Source: Desulfomonile tiedjei
GTDB taxonomy: Bacteria > Desulfobacterota > Desulfomonilia > Desulfomonilales > Desulfomonilaceae
DNA: 64,000 nt
NCBI GenBank assembly: GCA_016218715.1
Contig: JACRDG010000089.1
Coordinates: forward strand, 124,001-188,000
Direction of reading: 5' to 3'
Position 1 is the stretch's first letter; each line of letters starts with the position of its first letter. Both the position numbers and the translations under genes were made by a program. A model generated the notes under the pieces. The model saw only the letters and a list, made by a program, of their open reading frames with translations, made no database searches and had not been told where the DNA came from. Of the stretch, positions 18,536 to 27,662 are shown piece after piece.

Positions 18536-18615
18536 CGCAACATCTCCTTCCTTAATCAATTACAGTATACCATCTGCCGCGCGTCCTTTCAATGATGAAT
18601 TCTCGGGGGGAGACG

Positions 18616-20469
18616 TCACGCGAGGTGAGTGTACCACTCGCTAAAGAAGAGGATGAGCCAGATTTTGTGGCTATTATCAGCCTTTCCTCGCTGGTGATCC
18701 AGCCACATCGCTTCCACCGTGGAGCGATCGAGCAGGTTGTGGGGCGCCCTCATCAGCCGCTCGAAGGCCCAGTCTTTCAGCTCGCCTTTAAACCACCGGC
18801 CCAGCGGAACCTGGAACCCATACTTGGAGCGGGCGAGTATCGGATCGGGAACGAGTCCTCTGGCTGCGTCCTTGAGGATTCTTTTCGTCGTGCGACCCTT
18901 GATTTTGAATCGCACGGGGAGCCGGCAAGCGAATTCGACCACCCGGTAGTCGAGCAAGGGGCTGCGGACCTCCAGGGCGTGGGCCATGCTCATGCGGTCC
19001 ACCTTGGTGAGGATGTCCTCGGCCAGATACGTTTGGATGTCGGTGAATTGCATCCGGCTCACGGGGTCGAGCCCCATCCATCTTCGAGCTGCTTCAATGA
19101 CTGGGTCTGCCTCGGGATCATAGGCGATTCCGGTCAGGGCTCTGACTTCGTCCCCCGAGAAGGTCCGGGGAATTACCGCCAATGGGTCCTCCCGGATGCG
19201 ACGAGATGCCTGAACGAAGAGCTTGAGTTTCTTCGATAGACTCGTTCCGTAGTAATCGGTAGTCGCGGGAAGATGCTCGACGAAAGGTTCGATGATCCGT
19301 TCGCGCAGTCTCAAAGGGAGCAAATCGTAGATCACCTGAAAACGGCGGGCAAGGTATCGCTCGTATCCGGCGAACAGCTCGTCTCCTCCATCCCCGGACA
19401 GGGCGACGGTCACGCGTTCCCGCGTGTGTTTGCACAAGTGCCAGGTCGGAATTGCCGACGAATCGCCGAATGGCTCGCCGAAGTGCGAGGCCATCTTGGA
19501 AAGGACACCCTCGATGTCGTACTCGACCGGGTAGGCTTTATGGTCGGTGGCGAGCGCACTGGCCGCGAGATCGGACCATGCGGACTCATCGTGCGTGGTT
19601 CCGGGAAACGAGATGCTGAAGGTTTTCACACGCTCCGAGTCTTTTGCTGCCATGAATGCCGTCACGAGCGTCGAGTCGATCCCACCGCTGAGGAACGACC
19701 CAAGGGGCACATCCGAGATAAGTCTCAGGCGAACCGCGTCAGCTATCAACTCGATGAGCTGCTCCTTCGCGTCCGAGTATTTCGGGTCATCATCCGGTTC
19801 GGGAGGGCTCCAGTATCTGCGGATCCGCAAGCCGTCCCGGTCGAAGATTGCCATGTGACCGGCGGGCAGCTTGGACACTTCATGAAAAACCGAATGGGGC
19901 GCGGGAATAAAATCGTAGAGGAAGTATTCGAAGATCGCCCGTTGGTTCAGTCTTCGCGGGACGAGCCGATCATGCATAAGTGAGGAAAGCTCGGACGAAA
20001 AGCTCAGCCTCTCGGCAGTGTGACAGTAATACAGAGGCTTCTTCCCGAGCCTGTCCCGGGCGAGCAGGAGCCGCTGGAGCCGCTCATCCCATATCGCGAC
20101 ACTGAACATGCCGTTCAGTTCTTCCAGCATGGCTTCGCCCTTTTCAAGGTAAAGCCGGAGGAGCACCTCGGTGTCCGAGCTGGTGCTGAACCGGTGCCCG
20201 CGGCCTGCCAGCGTCTGTCGGATCTCCTGGAAGTTGTAAATCTCCCCGTTGAAGACCAGAGCTGTGTCCCGATCCTCGGACAGCATGGGCTGATTCGCGG
20301 ACTCCGAGAGGTCGAGAATAGAGAGTCTCCGATGCCCCAGAACGGCAGCCGCGTACGAGCAGGTCCCCTCCGCGTCGGGCCCGCGGTGCTGCAGACTGCG
20401 CGTCATCGCACGAACAGTATCGGCAGACGGGGGACCGGCGAAATCAACGATGCCGCAAATGCCACACAT
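18616..20469 (-). CDS. asnB: Glutamine-hydrolysing asparagine synthase
   Basis: From the ATG at 20469 the protein is 617 residues and starts MCGICGIVDF, with Cys2 as the glutaminase nucleophile after Met removal; an upstream in-frame ATG would block this Cys and is rejected. The N-terminal glutaminase shows QHRGPDAEG and FNGEIYNF. The synthetase half has the PP-loop SGGIDSTL and SGDGGDELFAGY. It makes asparagine from aspartate, ATP and glutamine. The 600-plus length and the sequence type are also common in polysaccharide and exosortase loci. A GAGAGGT site precedes the start. Confidence 0.93.
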   Translation of the reverse strand: MCGICGIVDFAGPPSADTVRAMTRSLQHRGPDAEGTCSYAAAVLGHRRLSILDLSESANQPMLSEDRDTALVFNGEIYNFQEIRQTLAGRGHRFSTSSDTEVLLRLYLEKGEAMLEELNGMFSVAIWDERLQRLLLARDRLGKKPLYYCHTAERLSFSSELSSLMHDRLVPRRLNQRAIFEYFLYDFIPAPHSVFHEVSKLPAGHMAIFDRDGLRIRRYWSPPEPDDDPKYSDAKEQLIELIADAVRLRLISDVPLGSFLSGGIDSTLVTAFMAAKDSERVKTFSISFPGTTHDESAWSDLAASALATDHKAYPVEYDIEGVLSKMASHFGEPFGDSSAIPTWHLCKHTRERVTVALSGDGGDELFAGYERYLARRFQVIYDLLPLRLRERIIEPFVEHLPATTDYYGTSLSKKLKLFVQASRRIREDPLAVIPRTFSGDEVRALTGIAYDPEADPVIEAARRWMGLDPVSRMQFTDIQTYLAEDILTKVDRMSMAHALEVRSPLLDYRVVEFACRLPVRFKIKGRTTKRILKDAARGLVPDPILARSKYGFQVPLGRWFKGELKDWAFERLMRAPHNLLDRSTVEAMWLDHQRGKADNSHKIWLILFFSEWYTHLA

Positions 20470-20678
20470 TCGGACCTCTCGCGCTCGGGTAGAGAAATTC
20501 ACTTATAGGAGAATCCGCCGCGGCAGGGGAGAGTTTTTTTCCATGACGTGAAATTTGGCAGGAAATTACACGCGTATTTCTTGACAGATGGGCATTTTTG
20601 TGGAAGGTGATTCGACCAATCAGGCGCAATGAAGCGCGACCGACCGGTTTTCCCCTGACTGCGCCGAGGTGAAAGAGA

Positions 20679-22769
20679 ATGGTTCAGGTCAGATGCCCGG
20701 AATGTGGTTATCTCCAAACCCTTTCTGAGGAAAGGTTGTTGTCCGTAACCGAAGACTACCTCAACTGCCCGCATTGCAACGCGAAGGTTCCCAAGAAATG
20801 GGAACCCGCTCAGGGCGAAGGGATCCCGGAAGAGACCAGCCACAAGATGCTGGCGTTCTCCCGCCGCATCCTGAACGGGCGCAATGTCTCCGGAGAGGTG
20901 ATCTACGCGCTGGAGTCCCTTGTTCGGCACTACGGGAGTACAGACGAGACGGACAAGGCCCTTGGTGTCGGGTATGCCAGACTTGGTGAGCACGGTAAAG
21001 CCGAGCAGTACCTGCTCCAGGCAAGACGGCAGGTGCCGGAAGACGGGTTGGTACTTCGTCACTTGCTCGAGGTTCTGGTAGCGCAAGAGCAGTACCATGA
21101 CGCGGTGGAGGTCGGTCGCGCGTTGCTCGAACTGTCCGGCAAGCGCCCGGAATCCGATGATGTCGCTCGACTCGCGCGGGCTCTGGTGGGACTCGGGGCT
21201 GACGATGAAGCCAAGGCCCTTCTTGCCGCGCATCCGGAACTCGACCCGCGTAACCCTCTGGTGAAGAAAGCCCGGAAGCAGCTCAACAAGAACTCGGAAT
21301 CGAGTCTTCGCACGTTTTTCAGCGCCAAAGGTCCCATCCAGCGCTTGTTCGGGGGAGCGGGCCGGGAAGGGTTGCGGACGCTCAGGAGACGAGCCGGAGC
21401 GTTCATGGGGTCTGTGGGCAAGGACGCGATCCGGTCGGATGCCCTCCCCTTCGAAGGCCGGTCCGAGGCTGCGCCTGCAGCCGTTCCGGAAGCTTTTGAC
21501 CTGGGGAATCTTCCCGCGTTCGTCGAATACTGGGTCTATGCGCGACAGACCGACAGCCCAAAATGGGAAGAGATCAGGGATGTCTTGGCCCAACAGCTCC
21601 AGACACCCGACGAGGCCGAGAAGGTCTTTCGTTTTCTCGAAGCCCAGATCGAGAAAGACCGGTTGGCTATCGAGTACATCCTCAAACAGGACGCAGGCGA
21701 GCTGTTCGACTATCCCGAAGAACTGATCCCGCACAATTCCCGAGAGTTCGGGGACGATGACCGGAAGACCCTCCAGGAGGCCGAAATGATCGTGCGCGTA
21801 CGGCTCACGGCCGACCAGGCGTACGGCTTTAATCACCTCCTGTTCATGGCACAGTTTGTCGAATCGATTCGGAACCTCACCGGGGGGGTGGTCCAGGATG
21901 CTGTTTCACACATCCTGTGGGGATCGGATTCCTGGAAGAGAGGGGTCGCTGACGGGCAGAAGGGTGTCCTGGTTTCTCACATCAACTTCGAGGCGCTCGA
22001 TGAAGAGGGCAAGGCGTGGATCCACACGCATGGCATGCAGAAGTTCGGACTGCCGGACATGGAGATGGAACACATTCCCGCGGACCACGCCTCCAACGCC
22101 AGAAGGCTGATGCTCGTGGTTGCGGACATCCTCTTTCAGATGCGCGCTGCGGGACGTCATTTGCGCTCTCCTCTGGCCATTCCGAATACGCCGGTTCTGG
22201 TCGGGATCGAAGCCCGGGCCGAGGACGAGGAAGGGCATTTCCCCGCCGGGAGCCTGAGACTCCTCCCGTCGCTGGTGGGCAAGCCTTCTGAACGCGCTGA
22301 GTCAGTCTCCGAGGCCCTGAACGTCTTCAGCACGGCAGTGCGTTCCGTGGCTCCTGTCCCTGCCGTGGCACAGCCCGACGCACTGTCCGGGCAGCCGACA
22401 TCGGATGCGGAACGACCGCCCGGTACGGAGGGGGCGCGAGAAGAATACCTCACCGCGCACCGAAAGGCGATACAGGATCTCCAAGCTTTCAAACGGAGCT
22501 TCGAGGAGGGTGCCGGCCGGCCGGATACGGTTCACGCGGTGAAGGTCGGGTTTCCGGCGCCGGGAGCGACTTACGAATGGATGTGGGTCTCCTTACAGGC
22601 ATGGCGGAGCGGTGCCTTGGTCGGGTGCATAGAGAACAGCCCGGTCATACGCAAAGATCTTCCCAAAGGGACCCTCGTGCAGATCGATGAAAGCGAGATC
22701 TTCGACTGGGTTGTTGCCAGAGGTGGAACCGTCGAGACCGGGGCCTATACCGAAGGAATCGCGAGCTGA
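20679..22769 (+). CDS. Zinc-ribbon, TPR-like and DUF2314 multidomain protein
   Basis: A 696-residue protein of unknown function. Residues 5-36 form a zinc ribbon (CPECG and CPHC). Residues about 55-210 are helical, TPR-like repeats (EKAEQYLLQARRQ-type helices). A central region (about 265-530) contains the conserved-looking block WIHTHGMQKFGLPD. The C-terminus (about 595-690) is a DUF2314 domain: HAVKVGFP, GCIENSPVI, VQIDESEIFDWVV and GAYTEG. No signal peptide or membrane segment is visible. The combination resembles cytoplasmic proteins seen beside immunity or stress genes, but nothing here supports a firm role. A family A palindrome follows its stop codon. Confidence 0.75.
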   Translation: MVQVRCPECGYLQTLSEERLLSVTEDYLNCPHCNAKVPKKWEPAQGEGIPEETSHKMLAFSRRILNGRNVSGEVIYALESLVRHYGSTDETDKALGVGYARLGEHGKAEQYLLQARRQVPEDGLVLRHLLEVLVAQEQYHDAVEVGRALLELSGKRPESDDVARLARALVGLGADDEAKALLAAHPELDPRNPLVKKARKQLNKNSESSLRTFFSAKGPIQRLFGGAGREGLRTLRRRAGAFMGSVGKDAIRSDALPFEGRSEAAPAAVPEAFDLGNLPAFVEYWVYARQTDSPKWEEIRDVLAQQLQTPDEAEKVFRFLEAQIEKDRLAIEYILKQDAGELFDYPEELIPHNSREFGDDDRKTLQEAEMIVRVRLTADQAYGFNHLLFMAQFVESIRNLTGGVVQDAVSHILWGSDSWKRGVADGQKGVLVSHINFEALDEEGKAWIHTHGMQKFGLPDMEMEHIPADHASNARRLMLVVADILFQMRAAGRHLRSPLAIPNTPVLVGIEARAEDEEGHFPAGSLRLLPSLVGKPSERAESVSEALNVFSTAVRSVAPVPAVAQPDALSGQPTSDAERPPGTEGAREEYLTAHRKAIQDLQAFKRSFEEGAGRPDTVHAVKVGFPAPGATYEWMWVSLQAWRSGALVGCIENSPVIRKDLPKGTLVQIDESEIFDWVVARGGTVETGAYTEGIAS

Positions 22770-22770
22770 G

Positions 22771-22862
22771 ACCAAGACGCAATCCAAAGAGTAATCCTGG
22801 GGGAACTTCTCTCAAAAAGATTCGCACCAGGATTACCTCTTTGAATGCGATTCGGTGTGAGC
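22771..22862. repeat. Repeat family A, copy 2, between convergent genes
   Basis: CAAAGAGTAATCCTGG (22785-22800) is complementary to 22827-22843 apart from one bulged base. The right half TTACCTCTTTGAATGCGA is nearly the same as 10388-10405 in copy 1, and a CTGGGGGAACTTCT core is also shared. It starts two bases after a plus-strand stop codon and faces the end of the minus-strand CoA transferase gene. Confidence 0.7.
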
Positions 22863-22935
22863 AGATTTGCCTTCATTGGCGCAATCGGTGAGAATCTTTT
22901 CGCAACTGGACTGAACTTCCGGGAATTGTTCCTGC

Positions 22936-24087
22936 CTACGCCGACGTCTTATCCGCCCATATGACCCCCTCCTGTTCCAAGCGCCGGATTTCGTCAACTC
23001 CATGACCTAGCTGGGCAAGAATCTCGTTAGTGTGCTCTCCGAATCGGTAGGCTGGTCTCCTGAAGCCTCCCGGAGTCCCCGAGAGTTTCGGTGCGATGCC
23101 TGGTTCCGGAATCCCGTTTCCGCTGTATCGGACCATTCGGCGTGCTTCCAGGTGAGGGTCCCGTGGAAGGTCTGCGACCCGCGTCACCGGTGCGACGCAG
23201 TCGTCCGGATGGTTCAGGATTCCGAGCCACTCCTGGAGGTCTCGCGTCCGAAAGAGCCGATCGAGATGCTCGGTGATCTCTGCCTGTCGATCTGGATGGT
23301 ACTGGAGTCCGCCGTACTGAGGGCATCCAAGCCTGGTGCAGAGTCCTGTCCAAAGATGGGGTTCCAGGGGGCCGACGGACAGGAATTCTCCATCACGGGT
23401 TTTGTACACGCGATAGCACGCGAAGGAGTCCCTGGACCCGTTGCCGAGCTTGCCCGGCAAGCGCTTCTGGGAAAACGTGAATGCCAGCGGCATGGCAAGG
23501 AGGGACACGAGTCCGTCCGTCAGCGAGACATCGATGAATTGCCCCAGGCCGGTCTGTTCTCTGGACGCAAGCGCGAGCAGGATCCCGATCGTTGCATACA
23601 GACTTCCGGACAAGCCGGCCATCTGGAAGTTCGGCATGATCGGCACACCGTCCCGGTCGCGAACCATATCCAGCATGCCTGCGGCGGCCATGTAATTGAG
23701 ATCGTGGCCCGCCCTTGTGCTCAGAGGGCCGTCCTGGCCGTAACCGGTCATCGAGCAGTAGATAACTCTCTCGTTTCTCTCGCGAAGAGAGTCGTATCCG
23801 ACACCGAGCCGTTCCGCTACGCCGGGTCGAAATCCTTCGACCAGCACGTCTGCATCCTCGGCAAGTTTGAAGAAGACCGCTCTGCCGGCGGCACTCTTCA
23901 GGTCAAGGCTCAGATGCCGCTTGTTTCGCATCACCATGGGGACTTCTCCGAGGAGTGAATCTTCCCGGAAGCGCGGGGCTTCCACCGCGATGACGTCCGC
24001 TCCGTGGTCAGCCAGGAGTGTGGTGCAGAAGCGGCCCGGCAGCAATCTGCTGAGGTCTAATACGATGAGTCCGTCCAGAGCGCCCAT
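22936..24087 (-). CDS. CaiB/BaiF family (class III) CoA transferase
   Basis: From the ATG at 24087 (GGGAGGT 5-11 bases upstream) the protein is 383 residues, a normal length for the family. It starts LDGLIVLDLSRLLPGRFCTTLLADHGADVI, the typical family entry, and has the catalytic Asp in AGHDLNYMAAAG. Such enzymes move CoA between carboxylic acids or are racemase-like (alpha-methylacyl-CoA racemase is in the same family). The substrate cannot be told from the sequence; GRFCTTLLADHGAD and the racemase-like spacing slightly favour an alpha-methylacyl-CoA racemase-type substrate. Confidence 0.85.
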   Translation of the reverse strand: MGALDGLIVLDLSRLLPGRFCTTLLADHGADVIAVEAPRFREDSLLGEVPMVMRNKRHLSLDLKSAAGRAVFFKLAEDADVLVEGFRPGVAERLGVGYDSLRERNERVIYCSMTGYGQDGPLSTRAGHDLNYMAAAGMLDMVRDRDGVPIMPNFQMAGLSGSLYATIGILLALASREQTGLGQFIDVSLTDGLVSLLAMPLAFTFSQKRLPGKLGNGSRDSFACYRVYKTRDGEFLSVGPLEPHLWTGLCTRLGCPQYGGLQYHPDRQAEITEHLDRLFRTRDLQEWLGILNHPDDCVAPVTRVADLPRDPHLEARRMVRYSGNGIPEPGIAPKLSGTPGGFRRPAYRFGEHTNEILAQLGHGVDEIRRLEQEGVIWADKTSA

Positions 24088-24216
24088 TTCTACCTCCCGG
24101 CCGCATCCTGGCACCGAGAAACCCCTCGGTCAAGAGTCGACCTGGGGTTGCTGACCGGCGATAGTCCGGGAACTTCGTGCAGCATAGAGCTGGTGTGGAG
24201 CAGCTACTAGTAGGTC

Positions 24217-24441
24217 TGCCGTCTTATGCTTGGCCTCTCGGTGCCAGAAGACCATGGTTTGGGTGGCACTGCTGGCTTGCTCAGAAGTGCCACCCATGCG
24301 ATGAGCCGGGATTCTGCCACCGGAGCAGCACCGATGGAGTGGGCTGGCTCCAGAAGAGTGACCGGCAAGATGCCGGCCCCACTGAACGGCCACGAGCAGG
24401 GACTCCCATGGAGACACCGTATTTACAAAGAGGAGTACTAA
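24217..24441. repeat. Repeat family B, copy 1, in a 427-bp gap
   Basis: This gap (24088-24514) holds no gene. The 3' part (24303-24441) is similar to 40594-40757: shared blocks include GAAGAGTGACCGGCAAGATG, CCGGCCCC, CTGAAC and GAGGAGTACT. A 10-bp perfect stem, GGGTGGCACT (24261-24270) with AGTGCCACCC (24286-24295), lies in its 5' part. A minus-strand reading frame over the repeat translates to a similar peptide in both copies (RGRHLAGHSS), which I take as a by-product of DNA similarity. Confidence 0.7.
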
Positions 24442-24514
24442 GGGGACCGAGCCGTTCCTGCCCTTGTGAGTACCTGCGGAATGTGTCATGGTTATCTCAG
24501 GAAAGGCGGTTTCA

Positions 24515-26008
24515 ATGGCCCTGGCGAATCTCCGGAAATTCATCCTTGGGAAAGCTCCGCTCATGTACGTGATCTCCGAAGAAGAGGAGCGAGTGGAACG
24601 ACTCATTGCTGCCGCGGCCGAACAAGCTGGTCCTCAGCCTTTTCAAATCTTCACGTGGTCCTGTATCCACGGTTTGCGAAAAGGGAAAGACCGCGTCGAA
24701 GGGAGCACCGATCCGGTGGCGGCTCTTGGCCTCTTCCTGAGGCTGAAGGACCCGTCCCTCCTGATATTCAAGGATTTGCACCTCCTCCTCGACGCGAACG
24801 CACCCCTGACGCGGCAGATAAAGGAATGTGCCCGCGCCTTGCGTCCCACTCATAAGAAAATATTCTTCGTCTGCCCTCAATTGACGTTACCACCGGACAT
24901 GCACTCCTCCTTCAAGATCGAAGATGTGCCGTTGCCTCGGTCTGAAGAGCTTTCCACGATTCTCGACGCGACCATCCAGGGGCTCCCCTCCGCAGAGTCG
25001 CTCACAAAGTCGCTCACCCCCGATCTGCGCGGCAAGCTCGTGCGCGCTGCCATGGGCTTCACCGCGACCGAAGCCGGTGAAGTCTTCAGTACGGCTTTAA
25101 TGGAGCAGGAGCGGATCACGGAGACGATCGTCGACCTGGTCATCGCCGAGAAGAGCGCACTCGTACGAAAGAGCGGCGTCCTGGAGTTCGTGACTTCAGC
25201 CACCGGCACCTGGGAGATCGGCGGCCTGTTCAACCTGAAGAAGTGGTTGAAAGAGAGAGGACAAGCCTTTTCTCCTGAAGCCACGAAGCTCGGACTGGAC
25301 CCGCCCAGAGGGATTCTCGTCATGGGGGTCAGTGGGTGCGGCAAGAGCCTGTGCGTGAAGGCTGTTGCCTCGTATTGGAAACTGCCCCTGCTGCGCCTCG
25401 ACATGGGGAAGGTCTACGACGGGCTCGCGGGCCCGCCCGAAGAGGCGATGCGGAAGGCCATCAAGACCTCGGAAGCGCTGGCCCCGTGCGTGCTGTGGAT
25501 CGACGAGATCGAGGCCGGTATCGCGAACCAGCAGCAGAAGCAAGCAGGCGGGCACGAAGCTCGAGTACTGGCTCTATTCCTAACCTGGATGCAAGAAAAG
25601 ACCGCTCCGGTATTTGTGGGAGCCACCGCGAATGAAGTCGAGGTGCTCCCTCCTGAAATCCTTCGGAAAGGCCGGTTCGACGAGCTGTTCTACATGGGGC
25701 TCCCTTCCGCCGGGGAACGGAAAGAGATCCTCGAAATCCATATGCGAAAAAGAAACGTCGATCCAGCAAAGTTTGACATGGATTATCTGGCTGAATCCAC
25801 CGACGGTCTCAATGGAGCCGAGATCGAGCAGGGTGTCATCGCCGCGGCGTTTGAGGCCAACTCTTTGAATCAGGAACTGTCCGAACATATCCTCGCCAAT
25901 ACGCTCCGCAACACCGTCCCGCTGTCCCGTACCATGCGGGAACGAATCCAAAAGATCGAGGCCTGGGCTCGTGACCGGGCCATGAAGGCCTCCCTGGAAA
26001 CGATCTGA
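24515..26008 (+). CDS. AAA ATPase of the Ycf46/CbbX-like type
   Basis: About 497 residues from the ATG at 24515 (AGGAAAGG lies 8-15 bases upstream); an in-frame ATG at 24488 is the alternative. The N-terminal 200 residues resemble the Ycf46 N-terminal region. The AAA core has Walker A GVSGCGKS, Walker B CVLWIDEIE, sensor residues in FVGATANEVE and the arginine finger in RKGRFDELFYMGLPS. A helical C-terminal lid follows. Ycf46-type ATPases occur in cyanobacteria, plastids and scattered bacteria, with a role in carbon uptake or photosynthesis control described for cyanobacteria; here the role is unknown. Confidence 0.85.
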   Translation: MALANLRKFILGKAPLMYVISEEEERVERLIAAAAEQAGPQPFQIFTWSCIHGLRKGKDRVEGSTDPVAALGLFLRLKDPSLLIFKDLHLLLDANAPLTRQIKECARALRPTHKKIFFVCPQLTLPPDMHSSFKIEDVPLPRSEELSTILDATIQGLPSAESLTKSLTPDLRGKLVRAAMGFTATEAGEVFSTALMEQERITETIVDLVIAEKSALVRKSGVLEFVTSATGTWEIGGLFNLKKWLKERGQAFSPEATKLGLDPPRGILVMGVSGCGKSLCVKAVASYWKLPLLRLDMGKVYDGLAGPPEEAMRKAIKTSEALAPCVLWIDEIEAGIANQQQKQAGGHEARVLALFLTWMQEKTAPVFVGATANEVEVLPPEILRKGRFDELFYMGLPSAGERKEILEIHMRKRNVDPAKFDMDYLAESTDGLNGAEIEQGVIAAAFEANSLNQELSEHILANTLRNTVPLSRTMRERIQKIEAWARDRAMKASLETI

Positions 26009-26166
26009 ACCGCTGCCCACCGTGCCGCAAACTCACCGCTCGCCAAATGAATGATTCCTGAGAAATTATAAGATTACTAGACATTGATCGAATATCTTGA
26101 TAGTACGATTTAGGAAAATCCGGCGGCGGGCATCCCGGCCGTCGAGAAGCTACAGAGGTGGATGGC

Positions 26167-26772
26167 ATGGAATGCACCGTAGAGTCGAGAACCGATCGCG
26201 CGCTGGACGCAAAACGACCGAACCGGGTGAAGGTTTGCCTGATGCTCTCGCTGGTAGCTGTGCTCATGGCGTCAGCGCCGGCTTTTGCCCTCTGGTTGCC
26301 TTGGGCCGGCGAGGAGGACAAGATCAAGAAAGTCGTCTCCGATGTCTGGCGAGGCCTGGTCTCCAATGACCAGGCGCTGCTGAGCAAGAATCTTGCCGGC
26401 GAGCAGATTCAGTGGTTCGTCGACAACCACCAGAACGCGGTCAAGAGATTGGGGATTCAAAGCTACCAGTGCCTCTTCCAGACGGTCACCCTCGACCCCG
26501 CTCAAGGAGCCACCGCACAGGTGACCTATGAAACGGTGGCGACGTTGGAAGACGGATCGCGGCTGGTAAGCAAGATCGTGTCCACTGTCGGGAAGGTCAA
26601 TGGGGAGTGGAAGCTCCTTGCAGACGTCGATGCCATGATCGACCGCATGGTAAAAGACAGACTCAAACAAGCTGAAGAAGAGGCCGAATCAGAAGTGCGG
26701 TTTGGGCCTTTGCCTGGAAGCCGTCCGGACTTTCGGCGACCGGCGGCCACCGGAGGTGGCGGGCTTCGATGA
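26167..26772 (+). CDS. Secreted or membrane-attached protein (NTF2-like size, unknown)
   Basis: From the ATG at 26167 (GAGGTGG upstream; a GTG at 26158 is the other candidate) the product is 201 residues. A hydrophobic segment (VCLMLSLVAVLMASAPAFA) ends in an AFA cleavage site. The following 140 residues (VVSDVWRGLVSNDQALLSKNL, then alternating strands such as ATAQVTYETVATLEDGS and NGEWKLLADVDAM) look like an NTF2/DUF4878-type fold. The tail after about 180 is glycine- and arginine-rich. Its stop overlaps the ATG of the first HIT gene (ATGA), so the three genes form one operon. Confidence 0.7.
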   Translation: MECTVESRTDRALDAKRPNRVKVCLMLSLVAVLMASAPAFALWLPWAGEEDKIKKVVSDVWRGLVSNDQALLSKNLAGEQIQWFVDNHQNAVKRLGIQSYQCLFQTVTLDPAQGATAQVTYETVATLEDGSRLVSKIVSTVGKVNGEWKLLADVDAMIDRMVKDRLKQAEEEAESEVRFGPLPGSRPDFRRPAATGGGGLR

Positions 26773-27119
26773 GTAACGCGGGAACAGACTGTATCTTCTG
26801 CAAAATAGCTCAAGGGAGAGCTCCCGCGGACAAAGTCTACGAGGACGAACACGTGGTGGCCTTTTGGGATGCGCATCCGGCACGACCGATCCATATCCTC
26901 ATCGTTCCCCGCGAGCATATTCGGACCCTCAACGACATACCGTCGGACAATCACATCCTCGCCCACATCGGTCAGGTGGCGGTGAAGATCGCCCAGCAGT
27001 TCGGCGTGGCCGAGTCCGGGTACCGGTTCTTCGTCAATGTGAATCGAGGCGGCGGTCAGGTCGTTTTTCACCTGCACGCACACGTGATCGCCAAGAAAGA
27101 GGAGACTCCGGGCTCGTAG
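26769..27119 (+). CDS. HIT family nucleotide-binding protein (first of tandem pair)
   Basis: A 116-residue member of the histidine triad family. It starts DCIFCKIAQGRAPADKVYEDE, the standard entry (CxxC zinc pair included), and ends with the active-site triad HLHAHV plus a short charged tail. HINT-branch HIT proteins hydrolyse nucleoside phosphoramidates or AMP-lysine type adducts. It starts within the stop of the secreted-protein gene (ATGA) and is followed 28 bp later by a paralogue with about 70% similar sequence, so a tandem duplication is clear. Confidence 0.93.
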   Translation: MSNAGTDCIFCKIAQGRAPADKVYEDEHVVAFWDAHPARPIHILIVPREHIRTLNDIPSDNHILAHIGQVAVKIAQQFGVAESGYRFFVNVNRGGGQVVFHLHAHVIAKKEETPGS

Positions 27120-27147
27120 GGGGCCTCATGAGGTGGGAAAGGTCCGT

Positions 27148-27555
27148 ATGAACGATTGTATCTTTTGCAAAATAATCGCGGGAACTCTCCCCGCGCGGAA
27201 GGTATACGAAGACGATCAAGTGGTGGCTTTCTGGGACGCGCGGCCTGCCGCACCGATCCACATCCTGGTGGTGCCCCGGCAGCACATTCCGACTCTGAAC
27301 GATGTCCCCGAGGGCGATCCACTCATCGCCCACATGGCGGAGGTGGCCAGGAAGATCGCCAGGGACCAAGGGGTCGCTGAGTCGGGTTACCGCTTTTTCT
27401 TCAACGTGAACCGGGGCGGCGGCCAGGTCGTCTTTCATTTGCATGCGCACGTGGTCGCCGGCTGGAATCTCGGTGTGCTCTTCATTCACATGGGGGTAGC
27501 GCTCGCCATAATTTGGAACCGCGTGGCGAGCCTAGTTCGCCTGCGCCGCCCGTGA
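27148..27555 (+). CDS. HIT family protein with C-terminal membrane tail (second of tandem pair)
   Basis: From the ATG at 27148 (GAGGTGGGAAAGG upstream) the product is 135 residues. Residues 1-105 repeat the first HIT protein, with DCIFCKIIAG, the GGGQVVFHLHAHV triad and the HIHILVVPRQHI-type core. It then differs: after HLHAHV come VAGWNLGVLFIHMGVALAIIW and a basic end RVASLVRLRRP, which looks like a single membrane anchor with positive inside residues. The first copy has no such tail. A tail-anchored HIT protein would place the hydrolase at the inner membrane. Confidence 0.88.
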   Translation: MNDCIFCKIIAGTLPARKVYEDDQVVAFWDARPAAPIHILVVPRQHIPTLNDVPEGDPLIAHMAEVARKIARDQGVAESGYRFFFNVNRGGGQVVFHLHAHVVAGWNLGVLFIHMGVALAIIWNRVASLVRLRRP

Positions 27556-27662
27556 TAACAACCCACACTCGCAATGGTGCCGGCATCTTTCGGGTCCGTT
27601 CCTGCGGCCCCGTTGCAGGGCCGGCGGATACCTCAAGATAGTCCCCAATTCGTCCTGCTGAC

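Noticed and set aside
24130-24606. Minus-strand frame with a RGRHLAGHSS peptide (and its twin at 40436-40723)
   Set aside because: Both lie on repeat family B; the shared peptide follows from DNA similarity and no ribosome binding site or conserved fold is seen.
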